Source: Pollenia angustigena | Lineage: Eukaryota > Arthropoda > Insecta > Diptera > Polleniidae | Length of the DNA stretch: 64,000 nucleotides | NCBI GenBank assembly: GCA_930367215.1 | Contig: OV884059.1 | Span: forward strand, 160,888,511 to 160,952,510 | Direction of reading: 5' to 3' | Shown: piece by piece, positions 33,500 to 45,693 of the stretch | How positions within the stretch are numbered: position 1 is the first letter of the stretch | Layout of the letters: each line of letters begins with the position of its first letter | The notes under the pieces: model-generated | Told to the model about the DNA's origin: nothing | Database searches by the model: none | What the model saw: only the letters and a program-made list of their open reading frames with translations | Position numbers and translations under genes: made by a program

Positions 33500-36400
33500 G
33501 ATATGCAAAAAGTTGTCGTTTGTCTTTCTAAATATGTTGCAAAATTATTGACGAAATAGTTTTTCACAAAATGAACAGAGTTCAACTCTATCAACATTAT
33601 TTCATAGATATTCCGCACAAGTTTTTTTCATATGCATTTTGACAGCATTTCACGTAAAATGTTGAACAGATTACCAGGCTTAAGAGTTGTTTCATTGTAC
33701 TTTAGAAAAATATTTCACTTTGTAACCTGATAAAAGAATATACCATTAGTAAAAGAGAGAGAAAATTTGAAACACATGGGTCTAAAATACAGGCTTATTT
33801 GCTTGGCGACGTAACGTGACAACAAGTAGTTATTTTCTGTGGAAGTGTCCATATTTAAAATAAAGTAAATTTAATATAAGAAAAAAAAAAATATATATAT
33901 ATTACATTGATCATATTAGCTACATTGAATTTTCCATGTCGTACATGCTTCAACATGTTTCTTGTAGAATTTTCAACATACAAATTTTTATGATTGGCGA
34001 TTTAATTTTCAATTGCATTTTGTAGTGTTTATGTTATGAGTTGTTGTTATTGTTGATGTTTCTGTTATTTTACCAAAATGTTTATTGTAACGAAGAACAT
34101 TGTTTTACTATTAAAACTCTTCTTATTGGATCAATTTGATTTGCAGTGAGGCAGTTTTAGTTTTAAGAAAATTTAATAGGACTAACACAGTATAAACAAG
34201 TAACAAAGTATAGTCGGTCAAGCCCGAGTAAAATGTTTTAAAACAAATATTCGAGAGTGTACCCATGGACAATCATGGACCCGCCATAAGAAAATTATGT
34301 TTTGAGGTACAACATTATTTTAAAATTCTTTGTGCGGAATATTATTAAGATATCTTCATTTATGTGAGATTTGTTTGCCTTTTAATGATTTCAGGAAGGG
34401 AGTTTATATGGGTGGCTTATATTTTGTCTTGACATAGTAGCTAACGTAAAGGTGTTGTCGTAGTTAAAATTTTGCGAAAATTAAAACACCCACAATATTT
34501 TAAAAAGCGTACATAAGAAAACGATTTTAATTTTTATACGAAATTATAAAGTGGTTCTGAGCCGATCGGTACACTAAAAATGGGATATAGAACCAATAAT
34601 TGTATGTGTTGCATACTAGCACAAACGCAGTATACGCTGTCTACTATTGTGGTGCGGATATAAAAAAAGTAGCTAAAATAATAAAAATTTAATTCTCAAA
34701 ATTTATTCAAAATATCGCCATTTCGTTCATGATATTATTTCGTATATGATATTACTTTTTATGTACCATACCAGATTTCTGTTTAAAATTCTAAAACTGA
34801 TTGTTTCCTTGTTTTTTTTCAATAAATTTAAACAAATGTTTAATTAGCTTAATTAAAATAATTCTTGTTTAAATTCATAAAGAATAGATTTATCTTTATC
34901 ACTAATATGAACTATTAAAAAATTAAAACTTTTAAAAATACTTTTAGTTCAGTTATATTACGCGATTTTTTTATTAAAAAAAATTATTTTACATTTTACT
35001 AAAATAATTTAAAATATACTACGTTCTCAAAAAATAAGGAAACCTTATTCATTTTTTTGAATTTTTTTAAGCTTAAGTACACATGTTTTTAAAATCGACA
35101 TAAATTTAAAGAAAAACCTTGAATTCTTATCAGCATCCAACAACATGGAAACCGAAATACACACTTTCAAACCACAACAAAAAAATACACGAGTTCAGAT
35201 AAAACTAAAAACGTCGATATTATCGTGAAAAAACATTTAAAAACAACCTAAATTATTTTATGAAATTAAAAAACCACTTACCCAAAAAATGTTCTTAAAA
35301 TCCTCTTGATATTTTCAAAATTGTTTATTAAATTTTCGCCAACACTTTGAATGATTGCAAAGAAAATAAAAAAAATGTGTTGTCATATAAACAAACACTA
35401 AATTAAATTTTGTATCCAAAAAATATAAAAACTTGATATTTTTCATTTGTTTTTTAAATATAAATATTTGCTGTTAAAAAAGTAGTATTAAATTAAATTA
35501 AAAAAAAATAATTTGATTCATAAAATATTTTTATTTTATTTCCATAATCTTTTTTGGCTTCGGTTTTTATATATTTTGACAATTAAGTGACACTTTACAT
35601 ATTCTTGAGATCATTAAATTTATTTTCAATTTATTTTAAAGTTTTTTTTTGTTCATTGTCAAAAGTTACATTTTAATTGTTTTAATTAACAACAACATTT
35701 TAATTTAGCTTGAGAAAAAACACATTTTCTTTTTTATGTTTTAAATACGAAATAAAAATATTGTTCTTTCACCAACTTTGCGTGTTAAATCTGAGAAATC
35801 TGAATGCAAACTGAACACAAATATTAAATTTTTGTTGAAACACTTACAATTTGAAAATAAAAAAAAGCGAAAAATATCAAAATACCACAAAAAAAAAACA
35901 ACAAAATATAATAATGAGTAAAAACACAAATTCGGAAAGGAAAAACAACAACAAAAGCTCTTACAAATTAAAAAAATTGTATTGTAGTATTTCAAAATTT
36001 AATCTTTTAGTGCGAGTATAACAAAACGAGCCATTTCGTCTGTCCGTCCTGCTTAGTTTTAGTGTAGAAACAGAACCGAGTATTTTACTTTGTTATTTTT
36101 AAGGAAATTCAGAAGAAGAAGAACTTTTTAGAAACAGCACACACTTATTTGTTGTGGTAGAACCAGATTTGTTGTAGTAAATTTTTCAAGATAAACTTAC
36201 GCAACTTAAGCCGAACTATCTACATTCGTGTGTTTGCATGTTGCAAGAATCCACTCAAATTGACGTCACTCTTTTAAGGGAAATTTTTAGGTCGATTTTG
36301 CAAACCCTTTGTGATCAATACTAATTTTACTCAAGAGAATTTAAAATAAGGATTATTGAGATAAATCCTTAATTTAAATGTCTATTAGAATCACCAGAAT

Positions 36401-36708
36401 TCTCACAGATCACAGTAGGCACCTGATATTTGCAATTGAAAGAAAGTACAAAAGAACAGGTTTTACTTTGGATCAATCGTACTAGTTTCAGAATGCAATT
36501 CTAAAATCAATATCCCTTTTTGTATTGAACTTTTTGTATATTTTGTATTGAAAATAAAAAAACAAGAATGTTGAAAAATAAAAGAGACCTAAACGATTTT
36601 TTACATGGTGCCAAGTAAAAATTATATTATGTTTGCCAATTTTTTTTTCTTTAAATTTATATTTTGCGGAGTATTAATTGAATAAAAAGTTTACGCTTGG
36701 GTTTATGA
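33500..36708. other. Gene-free AT-rich stretch
   Basis: Contains an A/TA-rich microsatellite near 33881-33901 and a fragment (AACAAGTAACAAAGTATAGT at about 34194) typical of the end of the dispersed fly repeat. Otherwise low-complexity sequence with no gene. Confidence 0.5.
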
Positions 36709-37290
36709 AAAATCAGCGCAATTATGAATAAAAACTCCCAGGGAAAATTTCTCTTTCCCCATTTTCATACACTTAACGAAGGTACAAGTTTCTATATCGG
36801 TTTGTCATTCCGTTTGTAATTTCTACAATATATTCTGGGTCCTTATCAGTAGCGAAGTTGATTTAACGATGTCCGTGCAAAGATGCGAGATATGATGGGG
36901 ACTTGGTTGTTATATTTCATCATCTACTCCATTTAATTTTGCTTTTGAATGTCTCCTAGATCGGGTAACCGAAAGTAAGAAGGTTGTTTTTTTTTAATGT
37001 TGCTTTTTTATACATAACAAATACATACATGTATAGCGCAGCTGTTTTAACGATGTTCGTCTGTCCGTCTAAATATCTAGAAAACGGAACCAATTTAGGC
37101 ACAAGAACCTTGGTTAACAATATACAATATACGACGAAATGTGGGCAGTATTGAGAAGTAGGCGAGACACAAATTAAAGGGACGGTTAACTTTAGGTTCG
37201 TGGTAAAGTGTATATTAGATTATCCATAGTCGAATATATGGCAGTTGAAAAAAAATCCCGCGTAATTTTTATTCATAATTGCAGTGTAAA
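36709..37290. repeat. Fly repeat F flanked by inverted copies of repeat H
   Basis: The left block ATCAGCGCAATTATGAATAA (36711) and the right block TTTTTATTCATAATTGCAGT (about 37266, the complement) are inverted. Between them is repeat F with TTGTCATTCCGTTTGTAATT, GAAGTTGATTTAACGATGTC, a GTCTGTCCGTC tract and an ACCTTGGTTAACAATATACA block shared with 47430-47960 and 58921-59538. Confidence 0.55.
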
Positions 37291-38625
37291 TAATTTCTCT
37301 CAGTGCTTTAAATAATCAAAACTTTTCACTCAACACTTTTGCTCTCTTTGTGAGCTGTTTAAGCCAAAAAGGATACATTTTCCTTAATACAATCAGGTAG
37401 TATTTGGATCAAATATAAAACACGGACACACATAAAATTATCTCAAAATAAATAAAAATAAAACAAAAGAGAAAGAAGAAAAGAAGACATTATACAAATA
37501 AATAGTCTTAACAGGTAAACAAAATGTTTATTGTTGTTTTTGCTTAAAATCAGTGTTTAGGTCAGTAACTTAAAAAATTTATAAAACATCATGAAATGTC
37601 ACCTAAATTAAATAGATCGTTTCAGGCCTGTAGCAGCAGGAATATGTAGTTGGTATTTAATTGGGTCACAAAAACAAATACAAAGACAATAACAAGAAAA
37701 AACAAAAATTTCAAACAATTTTTATCATTATGTTAAAAATAATTTTATGGTTTTCAGTCAACATGGGTTTCATTTAATGGTATGAAAACAATGAACAAAT
37801 GGAAAGGCATATGGCCGATAGATGGAAAATAAGGCAGACAGACCAACTGGTGACAAAACTATGTTTCATATGATTTTGAGTTTTATCGAATTTTAAGAAG
37901 AGTTAAATACAGACAGAAGTGTTCCAAATACAAAGAAAAACGTTACAGATTTTTGCTATACAATTTTTATACAGAAGACAGTGTGTGTATTCTTCTCTCA
38001 TTTTGGCGCGTTCGTAAAACGCGTGCTTTGGTAGTCAAAAATCAATTCCCCTCAGTCAGTTTTATTTAGTTCAGCTACCTGTTACACATTCCTTTTGTGT
38101 ATGATATAGAGTCAGGGATTTATTTTAGCTTTGCATTCCAGAAACTAGATGATTATCATTTAACAACTTTAAGTAATTTTTATAGTCTGCAAAACAAAAA
38201 CTTAATTTTTTATTAATTATTAGTTGGTAACTTGTTTTGTATTTTACTCAAGTTTTCAATTCACTGCTAAGATTTGTTTAATGTTTAAAAAGGCCTTAAT
38301 GACTTTTCTTTGTGTCAGTTTGGATTGTATTATTTTGCATATTTTTAATTGTATTTTGTTTTCTTTTATAGTTATAAAACTAAAAGTTAATACGAGTAAC
38401 TACCTTGAATTGTCAATGCAAAAGTGGACGACAGACACCAACGTGTTACAAGTTATATCAACTTTCATTTATTACAATCAGCAACAAAAGGAAAATAAGT
38501 AGATTTGTAAATGTTATTAAGTAAAGTTGCTATTGTAGTTAAGGGTAAATTTTATATGTTTTTAAAAAGAAACAAAAACAAAAATAGTCAATCTAAAAAA
38601 AAATACGAGGGTTGTTATTTATTTA
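37291..38625. other. Stretch without a recognised gene
   Basis: No domain-bearing frame. A 92-codon frame at 38224-38502 is hydrophobic and AT-driven and shows no family resemblance. Confidence 0.45.
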
Positions 38626-38979
38626 AGGCTAGATTACACTTTTATACTTTGTATTAATACATGTCAAAAACTCAAGTAACATGACAAAGTGTGATAGTGT
38701 GAATGCAATGTGTCACGAAAATGACAAGTATTATGAAAAAAGTTTGACATCCCATACGACTTCATCGTTTTTTTTCAAAATTTCTAAACAATAATACTTT
38801 TCATTGGATCAGGGTTGCATTTTATTTCCTGTGTGAGTGTTTATACTTTGTGTGATGGTGTGAACACAAACTGTCATGTTAAATTAGATTTTTTGACAGT
38901 CGCAACAAAACTTATTAGATTTCTATCTCACAAAGTATAATGGAATACGTAATACTTGTGAGATAGTGTAATCTAGCCT
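38626..38979. mobile_element. Intact PIF/Harbinger-like MITE
   Basis: 354 bp bounded by exact 15-bp inverted ends AGGCTAGATTACACT / AGTGTAATCTAGCCT and the 3-bp duplication TTA (38623-38625 and 38980-38982). It matches, on the opposite strand, both halves of the interrupted element at 22543-23823. Internally it contains repeated ACAAAGT.TAATGTG-like blocks. No coding capacity. Confidence 0.92.
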
Positions 38980-38999
38980 TTACTGAGTATCATCAGGTC

Positions 39000-39660
39000 C
39001 GATCTGACGCTAAGAACTTCAAGTTAGACTTGTTAGCCCAAAAATTTTAAAATCGTTATGTCATTTGAGCAAAACGTGTGGTTTCTGCACTGGCTTGAGA
39101 ATTTCACCACTTTTGTCGGATTTGGCTCATTCGTCTTGAAAACCTCATACAGTTGATTTTTTTTTTTTTGCTGCATAGATCCAAGATTCGTTTCCTCTGT
39201 AGATGCTAAATACAGCTTTAGATGAATCTCGATTGTATTTCAACTGACAGGAGCATCTATTTGGGGTTTTGTCAACCTATGTGGGATCCAACCCGAACAA
39301 ATCTTCACGGAAAGAACTACTTACTTAATTCCCAGAAAATATGGCTGGAACCAAGAAGATTTTGTATGATCTCGTCCAAGCCAAAACTACTTATTCTTAA
39401 TATATGTACGTGTGGCTTGGTTTAAGCCAAATGTTTCTTTATTTAAGAAAATTTTATTAATCAAGAAATAATTTTGGATTTTCCTGTTTTAAAAAAGGAA
39501 AATTGATTACTTAAGAAAATAAACTTCTTTTCGTGTTTGTCACATCTAAATGTTCATGCAATATCCTATTAACTCTTGTCAAACAAATCATCCATCTCGC
39601 GATATTTCCCATGCTCTATCAGTTTGCTCATAGCATCAATGTTTTCAGGCACAACTACTT
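39000..39660 (-). pseudogene. Highly decayed DD34D-type mariner remnant
   Basis: On the minus strand, PENIDAMSKLIEHGKYRE (about 39590-39650) resembles the helix-turn-helix region of classical mariners. Further on, YRGNESWIYA and FKTNEPNPTKVVKF (about 39080-39215) resemble the first catalytic region (usually GDESWIYAY and F..DEPNPTKV), with Asp changed to Asn. The intervening 350 bp is longer than expected and may hold an insertion. This is a different mariner branch from the DD41D copies. Confidence 0.5.
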
Positions 39661-42026
39661 ATTGTGGGTGATGAATTTAGTCCGTTAGGGAACTGCGGCT
39701 AGGACTTAATTCGTTATACGAGCGCTTGGCTGTGTCCAGGAAAAGGACATCATTGCCGAAAGTCTAATGCCCCATTTTTGGGATTGATTTTAAAACACAT
39801 TTAGGTTTAAAATCGTTTTAAATACAAAATTCTTTTCTTCACTAAACACTTAAATGTAACTTAATTCACCGATGTGGTACATTTAAATGCATCTTAAGTT
39901 TCCATTGGAAAAACTTAGCAAGGTGGTCTCAATATTAAATCAATGCAACAACAACAGGCAAAACAATAGCAAATAACTGTTTTTGGAGGCCACCTTTGCA
40001 TATGCAAATACACTTTTTTATTATAAATTTTTTTTTGTATTTAGTAGTGCTGCCATACTTTTATCATAATTAAATAAGACTTTTTTAAGCAAAACTCAAA
40101 AAATCAATCTGTACTTAAAGCTACTCATTACCATGTAATGCATAGACCGAATAGGAGTCGATGCTGAAAGTGAAGAAAAATAAAACAAGCCTTTCTTATA
40201 AAATTTAATACTCACTATTAGAATTTATATTATCCATTTTAGCCAAGTAATTTAAACTAAAAAAGTCTAAAAAATAAAAATAGATTTAGTTTTATGATTA
40301 TGCATAAAAGCTAACACTATTAGTTGTAACTACAAAAATAACGGTTCTAAAGAGACATGCAACTCAAGAATACGTTTTTATGACTGTCACACAGCTACGC
40401 GAGCATGTTCACTAGTATCAAATGCAATTTACTTTTTAAAACTTTTTTCAACTAGAATTAAAACAATAGACGATAAATAAGAAAAAAAAATACTGTAAAC
40501 AAATTTCACCGTTTTTTTTTTCTTCTTTTTTTTTTTTGTTAACCACAAAAAGAATAAAATTATTTAATTGTAGCATGCAAATAGCTCTAGTTTAAATAAA
40601 GAACAACTCAACTAAACTCTCTCTATCTCCAGCACTTAGCACTTGGATTACAAATTTTACATTGAACACATTTTGTATGCGTAAAACAAACTTTGAAAGA
40701 AATTTTAAAACAATTCAATTAGTTTTCAAGTTTATCGATCACGAGCTAGGGCAGTTTTTAGGGACAACTTACTGAAGAAATTGGTAGGAAACATTAAAAT
40801 GGATAGACAGACCGACAGACAGACAGACTGACAGATAGGCAATTTAGTTGATTGTTGAACAATCAATTAAATATTTATTTGAATTGAGTGGTTTTTGATT
40901 TTTTTTACAAAATTATTAATAACAAATAGTGCGGGAGGACGGTAACGCTCATCTTCTTATTTTGCACTTTAAAACCTGTAAAACAAATTTAAAAAAAATG
41001 CATTTATTATTTGAACGGATGGTTGGATGAATAGGTTGGTTTCTGCAGACTGTTTGGTTAATTTACCTCGCTGGTAGGTTGTTGTCTTTGTAATTCGTTG
41101 AATGGTTCATTGGCTGGCAGTGTTATAAACTGCCAGCAACTAAATGCGGTTTGATGGATGTGTCGCCATTAAGTAGCCGTTAATGTCGATTTAATGAGTT
41201 TATTGTATGTATAGGATTTCATACGTAAGAACTTTTTATTTTTCCCTACTTTATCTTTTTACTCTCCTCTATTTGCTTTTGTTATCGTAGAAGTCTATCT
41301 GTTTGAAAAATAATGCTTCGTAGCTCAGTATTTGGTTTCAGAACAGTGATGTTAAATTGAAAGATTTAGATGGTACTAATCACCAAGCAAAATAGTATTT
41401 TATTCAATATTTTGTTACTTTTGATTAAATATCTTTTTTATTAAAAAATAATTAAAAAAAAAAAAAACAAAAGTACATAAAACTGAAAAGTTAATTCAAT
41501 TTAATATACAAAATATATAATTTTGGTTTAAAAAATAAAAAAATATTATTCTGATATAAATGCATTTTAATAATTTCACAAGCATATGGATGATCAAATA
41601 TTCTTATGAATTATCTTAATTGATCTCTAGGTTTTATTAAATATGTAAGAGTACCCAGCGGGAAAATTCAGAAGACCTTCTTAATTCAGACCTTTTTTAA
41701 GGCCTGTTTAAAATATTTTTTAATTCAATTACTTTTCTTGTCTAACTGTTAAATAAAGCCTCATAGAAGGACTCGGCTATTTCGTATAAAAGATAAGATA
41801 CACATTCGACACTCGCTTCTATGAGAAGGGAGTAAAGAAGGATTAACATTTTTTGTATTGTTTTTTGCACAAGCAAAAGCCAAATAATTTGTTTTTCCCC
41901 GTTACTATTCTTATGGACCTGCTAAAGAAGCGAGAGCGGAAGGATGGAATGGAGCAGGAGCAGGTCTTTTTTTGACACGTTTTAACTGCTGCTATTGAAA
42001 AGTTCGAACTTTACGTTTAAACTTTA
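39661..42026. other. Gene-free stretch
   Basis: Contains a GACAGACCGACAGACAGACAG microsatellite-type tract (about 40804-40834) from the dispersed GTCC-cored repeats and poly-T runs. No gene seen. Confidence 0.5.
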
Positions 42027-42683
42027 ACTAGATGACCCGTGCGAATATTTCACACCGTTAGTTGTAATTTTTGTAACATAAAATGAAAATAATTAATAGC
42101 AATTTTAGTAACTTCAATACATTTTAAAATATAATTTTTATCAATAAAAATATTAATTTTTCAATTTCTAATTATTTTTCGTCATTAGTGTTAGAAATAA
42201 GCTTTAAAATGAGATATCATTCATTAAATTTGATGCGGTGGTATGGGAGATATTTGCAACCGACAAAAAAAAGTGCTTTAGAAATAATATATACTAGATG
42301 ACCCGTGCGAATATTTCGCACCGTAATTTTTATTGATGAAAATATAAATTTTTCAATTTCTAATTATTTTTCGTCATTAGTGTTAGAAATAAGCTTTAAA
42401 ATGAGATATCATTCATTAAATTTGATGCAGTGGTATGGGAGATATTTGCAACCGACAAAAAAAAGTGCTTTAGAAATAATATATATGACTAGATGACCCG
42501 TGCGAATATTTCGCACCGTAGTTTTTATCAATGAAAATATTAATTTTTCAATTTCTAATTATTTTTCGTCATTAGTGTTAGAAATAAGCTTTAAAATGAG
42601 ATATCATTCATAAAATTTGATGCTGTGGTATGGGAGATATTTGCAACCGACAAAAAAAAGTGCTTTAGAAATAATATATATGA
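42027..42683. repeat. Three tandem copies of a ~195-bp unit headed by ACTAGATGACCCGTGCGAAT
   Basis: Units start at 42027, 42293 and 42488 with ACTAGATGACCCGTGCGAAT and share the block GAAATAAGCTTTAAAATGAG and ATGGGAGATATTTGCAACCG. The first carries about 70 extra bases. Units 2 and 3 have the palindrome GTGCGAATATTTCGCAC. Short frames at 42305-42808 are translations of this repeat, not genes. The head resembles the ACTAG..GACCCG heads of dispersed insect elements (compare 49406). Confidence 0.85.
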
Positions 42684-43776
42684 TGATGATCATTAGATTT
42701 TTCCCTTTTATAAATGTTTTATTTCTGGAAACGTTCCAAATTTCTTTTGTTCATTTCGAAAGAAATTCAATAATAGTATCACTACGCTATTGGTCTTACC
42801 AGCCATAACATTAATGGCTAGAATTCTTAACAAGGAATCAAAACAAGAAAAGAGTACTTTGGCTGACATGAGGGTACTGTGGTATTTTTGAGATAAAAAA
42901 TGTACTGAAAATAGTACAATAGTATTTAATGTTCCATTACTGTTTCAGAAACAGCCAATGGATAAATATATATGTTTTCATGGTTGTGTTAAAATTTATT
43001 ATAATTAACTTTTGTGGTTTTATAGATTGATTTGATGCACAACAAAGAAAAAAATATCAATTAGTGGATTTGATAGAATAAAGATGTTTAATGAGGAAGT
43101 GTTTTTTTTTTTTGTTGGTATTTCATTTCTGTGGCAAAATCTGTATAAAATCTTTAAAATAATATTTGAACTATTAGAAGAAATACATGTATAAATTAGC
43201 TTAAACTAAAATAATTTAAATAACTTTTATTTTAATTTAATTTTATAAATTAAAAAACTTTTAACAACACAATATTCAGAGCTTAAAAAACTGCAGTCGA
43301 ACCAGTTTTTTACTTTGAATTTTTTAAACGCTGACAATATTATTCATAGCTGAAAAATAACTTACCAAATCGACATTTATATGTAAAAATAAACAAAAAA
43401 AAAAAATTAACGAAATATGTACTTAAATTCCTCCGAGTTGGGCCTAGCCTAGGTCCTAGCGACCAATCCTTTATAAAATGTATACAACCCATAGCTATAG
43501 ATGGGAGTTTTCTCGGTATTTATTCAATGTATATGTGAATTCCGGTTTTATACCAGGTATATATATTTATTTTTGGAATTTATAAAATTCATTAAAAATG
43601 TCGCATTTAAAATGGAACATAATTTTTAATCAGCGAATATGTAACCTCCAATGGGTGTTAGAGTTCTTAATTAATCGTATGCACGTAAACATTAAACAAT
43701 TACGAATTTGTGTTTATCAGCGAATCTAATACTAATAATATGCAACCATACACTTTAATCGTTTTTAAATTAAGCC
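42684..43776. other. Stretch without a recognised gene
   Basis: AT-rich; no bounded repeat or domain found. Confidence 0.45.
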
Positions 43777-43847
43777 ATGGGAAGACCAAAAAATAAGAAA
43801 TATGGAAGCGTCTTACAAGGAGTTCTTTGCAGATATTGTGAAGAAAT

Positions 43848-44686
43848 GGTGGGGTGTCACAAAGCCATAGGAAATAAAGCCATATGGCGTCAAGTCCCAT
43901 TCGATTGAGACATAAGGGCATATGCCATTAAGTCTCAATATAATGGGACTTAACGCCATAAATTTTTTCCGTAAAATGAGACATAAAGCCATATTTGTGA
44001 TAATGATTGTATTTCACCCTATTTCATGTAGAAAATGCTTTGTTGTTTCATGTCGCCCTGTTTTATGTCAAAAATGGCGGTATGAACTAAGTCCCCAATG
44101 AATTAACTCCCCAAACCCAAAATGAACTAAGCCCCTAAATTTGGGGACGTCGTTCATATATGGAAAAAACCCGAAAAAGCTACGCTAACAAGTGCTTCTC
44201 TGCATAGCCGGCCTTCGGCCGGACGCAATGATTTTCTCCTCTATGGTATAACAAAAACCGGCTTCGCTAACTAAAGCTTCTCTGCGTAAACGGCCTTCGT
44301 TCGGAAACAAGACAGATTTTAGAAGTTTTACTTCGCGAAATCGGTACTTGTTATACCATAAAGGAGAAAATTCTTGCGTCCGCCAAAAGGCCGGCTATAC
44401 AGAGAAGCTTTAGTAAGCGAAGCCGGTGTTTGTTATACCATGGAGGAGAAAATTCTTGCGCCCGGCCGAAGGCCGGCTATACAGCGAAGCTCTAGTTAGC
44501 GAAGCAGGTCTTTGTTATACCATATAAGCATTTGTAACGCAACACATCAAATGGGACATAACACCATAATGGCTTTATGTCCCATATGAGACTTAAGGCC
44601 ATATCAAAATTATGGCTTTATGTCCGTTTGGATTGAGACATAAAGCCATTATGGCTTTATGTCCTATGGCTTTGTGACACCCCACC
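43848..44686. mobile_element. Element C: inverted-repeat transposon with 9-bp target duplication
   Basis: 839 bp. The ends GGTGGGGTGTCACAAAGCCA are exact inverted copies for more than 20 bp, bounded by TGAAGAAAT on both sides (43839-43847, 44687-44695). The outer ~150 bp of each arm repeats a phrase like GACATAAAGCCATAATGG in both orientations; further in come GAACTAAGTCCCCAA-type phrases and then, at 44206-44520, two GC-rich hairpin units in each orientation. No transposase. The 9-bp duplication would suit a Mutator-like mobiliser (inference). Confidence 0.88.
44206..44520. repeat. GGCCTTCGGCC hairpin units in element C
   Basis: About four units of roughly 86 bp, each with a GCCGGCCTTCGGCCGG-like hairpin, GCAAGAATTTTCTCC, TATGGTATAAC and CGGCTTCGCTAACTAAAGCT. 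The first two read left to right, the last two are inverted, so the block is itself a large palindrome. The same unit is tandem in element B (56570-56890). Confidence 0.85.
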
Positions 44687-45135
44687 TGAAGAAATATGCA
44701 ATGAATTGTCCAATGTGTCCAATTATAATTTCTTCTCAATAAAGTTATCTGAAATCGAATTCTGTCAACCCATTAAACTCGTGCCAACCAATTTCTGTAA
44801 ATATACCGAAACTGTTTTAAAACATGTCCAAGGTTTTTATTATAATATTAAGCAGCGCAATACGTTTGTTTATTAAATGTTCTAATAAAAAGTTTATGCC
44901 CAACTCTTGGGAAAATACCAGGCTATTAATCCGTTCTAACAGATTTATCATTTTCACTCTTTTCCCATCTATACCCATAGTTAATAATAATGGTTGCCAC
45001 CCACGGAAAAGATAAAGATAAAGAAATAATTGCCAAGTACGTTTCGGCAGTAAGAGCATCATTACGAGATGAGCTTTCCGATATCGTGCAATAGGAATCA
45101 TTAAAGATAATTCTAAAAAATTTTAAATTATTAGG

Positions 45136-45240
45136 TTTTTATACCCTTCACCGTAGGCAAAAGGGTAAATATAATTTTGTCAGTCCGTTTGTATTTTTTA
45201 CAATATTGATTATAGACCCCCTCAAGTAAATGGGCATTTC
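45136..45240 (+). repeat. 5' fragment of dispersed fly repeat F
   Basis: TTTTTATACCCTTCACCGTA and the TTGTCAGTCCGTTTGTA / ACAATATTGATTATAGACCC blocks match the left end of the longer copy at 58921-59538. It is truncated by the SINE-like unit that follows. Confidence 0.6.
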
Positions 45241-45250
45241 CACTTTGAGT

Positions 45251-45420
45251 GCCCCGGTAGGCTAGCTGGTGGTGAGCTAGACTATCAGCGCCGGGGTTGA
45301 GGTTAGATTCCCGCCAGAGACTCTGGTTTCCTGCAGACAAGCTTCGCGGGATAAGATAAAAAAAAAACCTGACGTGATACTTGTACGACAAACTGTAAAA
45401 AAAATTAAATAAAGAAGTCA
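45251..45420 (+). mobile_element. tRNA-derived SINE-like unit
   Basis: The first ~72 nt (GCCCCGGTAGGCTAGCTGGT ... GGGGTTGAGGTTAGATTCCC) aligns by eye with a tRNA: acceptor 5' strand, A-box-like GGCTAGCTGGTGG and B-box-like GGTTAGATTCC. It is followed by an unrelated ~50-bp body and A-rich tracts. The stems are too degraded for a functional tRNA. Confidence 0.5.
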
Positions 45421-45693
45421 ATTTTGTAAAAAGGTTTTATATATGCAAAGTAATAAAGTAGCACTTTATATTAAGGAGAACAAATTACACCAATCGACAA
45501 TAATTATTTAAAGATATAACCAAAAATTTGCGCTGGCGTGACGTAAAAAAAAAACAGAAGGGTATTTGACTTGCATTTCAAAACTGCATAAGACTGCGAA
45601 TTGAGCAAGACGTTTTGTATACAAACTTTTTAGTAAGCTTTGTGGACTTAAATAGATTTATTTAAAAAATTTTTGCTCGTTTAAAGTTACACA

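Larger units (their letters stand above)
43777..44876 (+). pseudogene. 84-codon frame split by element C; identity unknown
   Basis: ATG at 43777 opens a frame (start GRPKNKKYGSVL, with CRYCEE just before the break). It runs 71 nt to the end of the left target duplication (43847). Skipping the element and one duplicate, it continues in frame from 44696 for 181 nt to TAA at 44874-44876, with two more Cys. I recognise no family. Because spurious frames of 80-90 codons do occur in this DNA, a real host or transposon gene is only possible, not shown. Confidence 0.25.

Noticed and set aside
42027..42683. Possible CRISPR-like array (direct repeats with spacers)
   Set aside because: Units are ~195 bp and nearly identical throughout, with no alternating unique spacers, and the context is a eukaryotic genome.
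42305..42808. Paired 63-codon frames sharing WYGRYLQPTKKSALEI
   Set aside because: The similarity comes from the tandem DNA repeat; unit 1 does not keep the frame.
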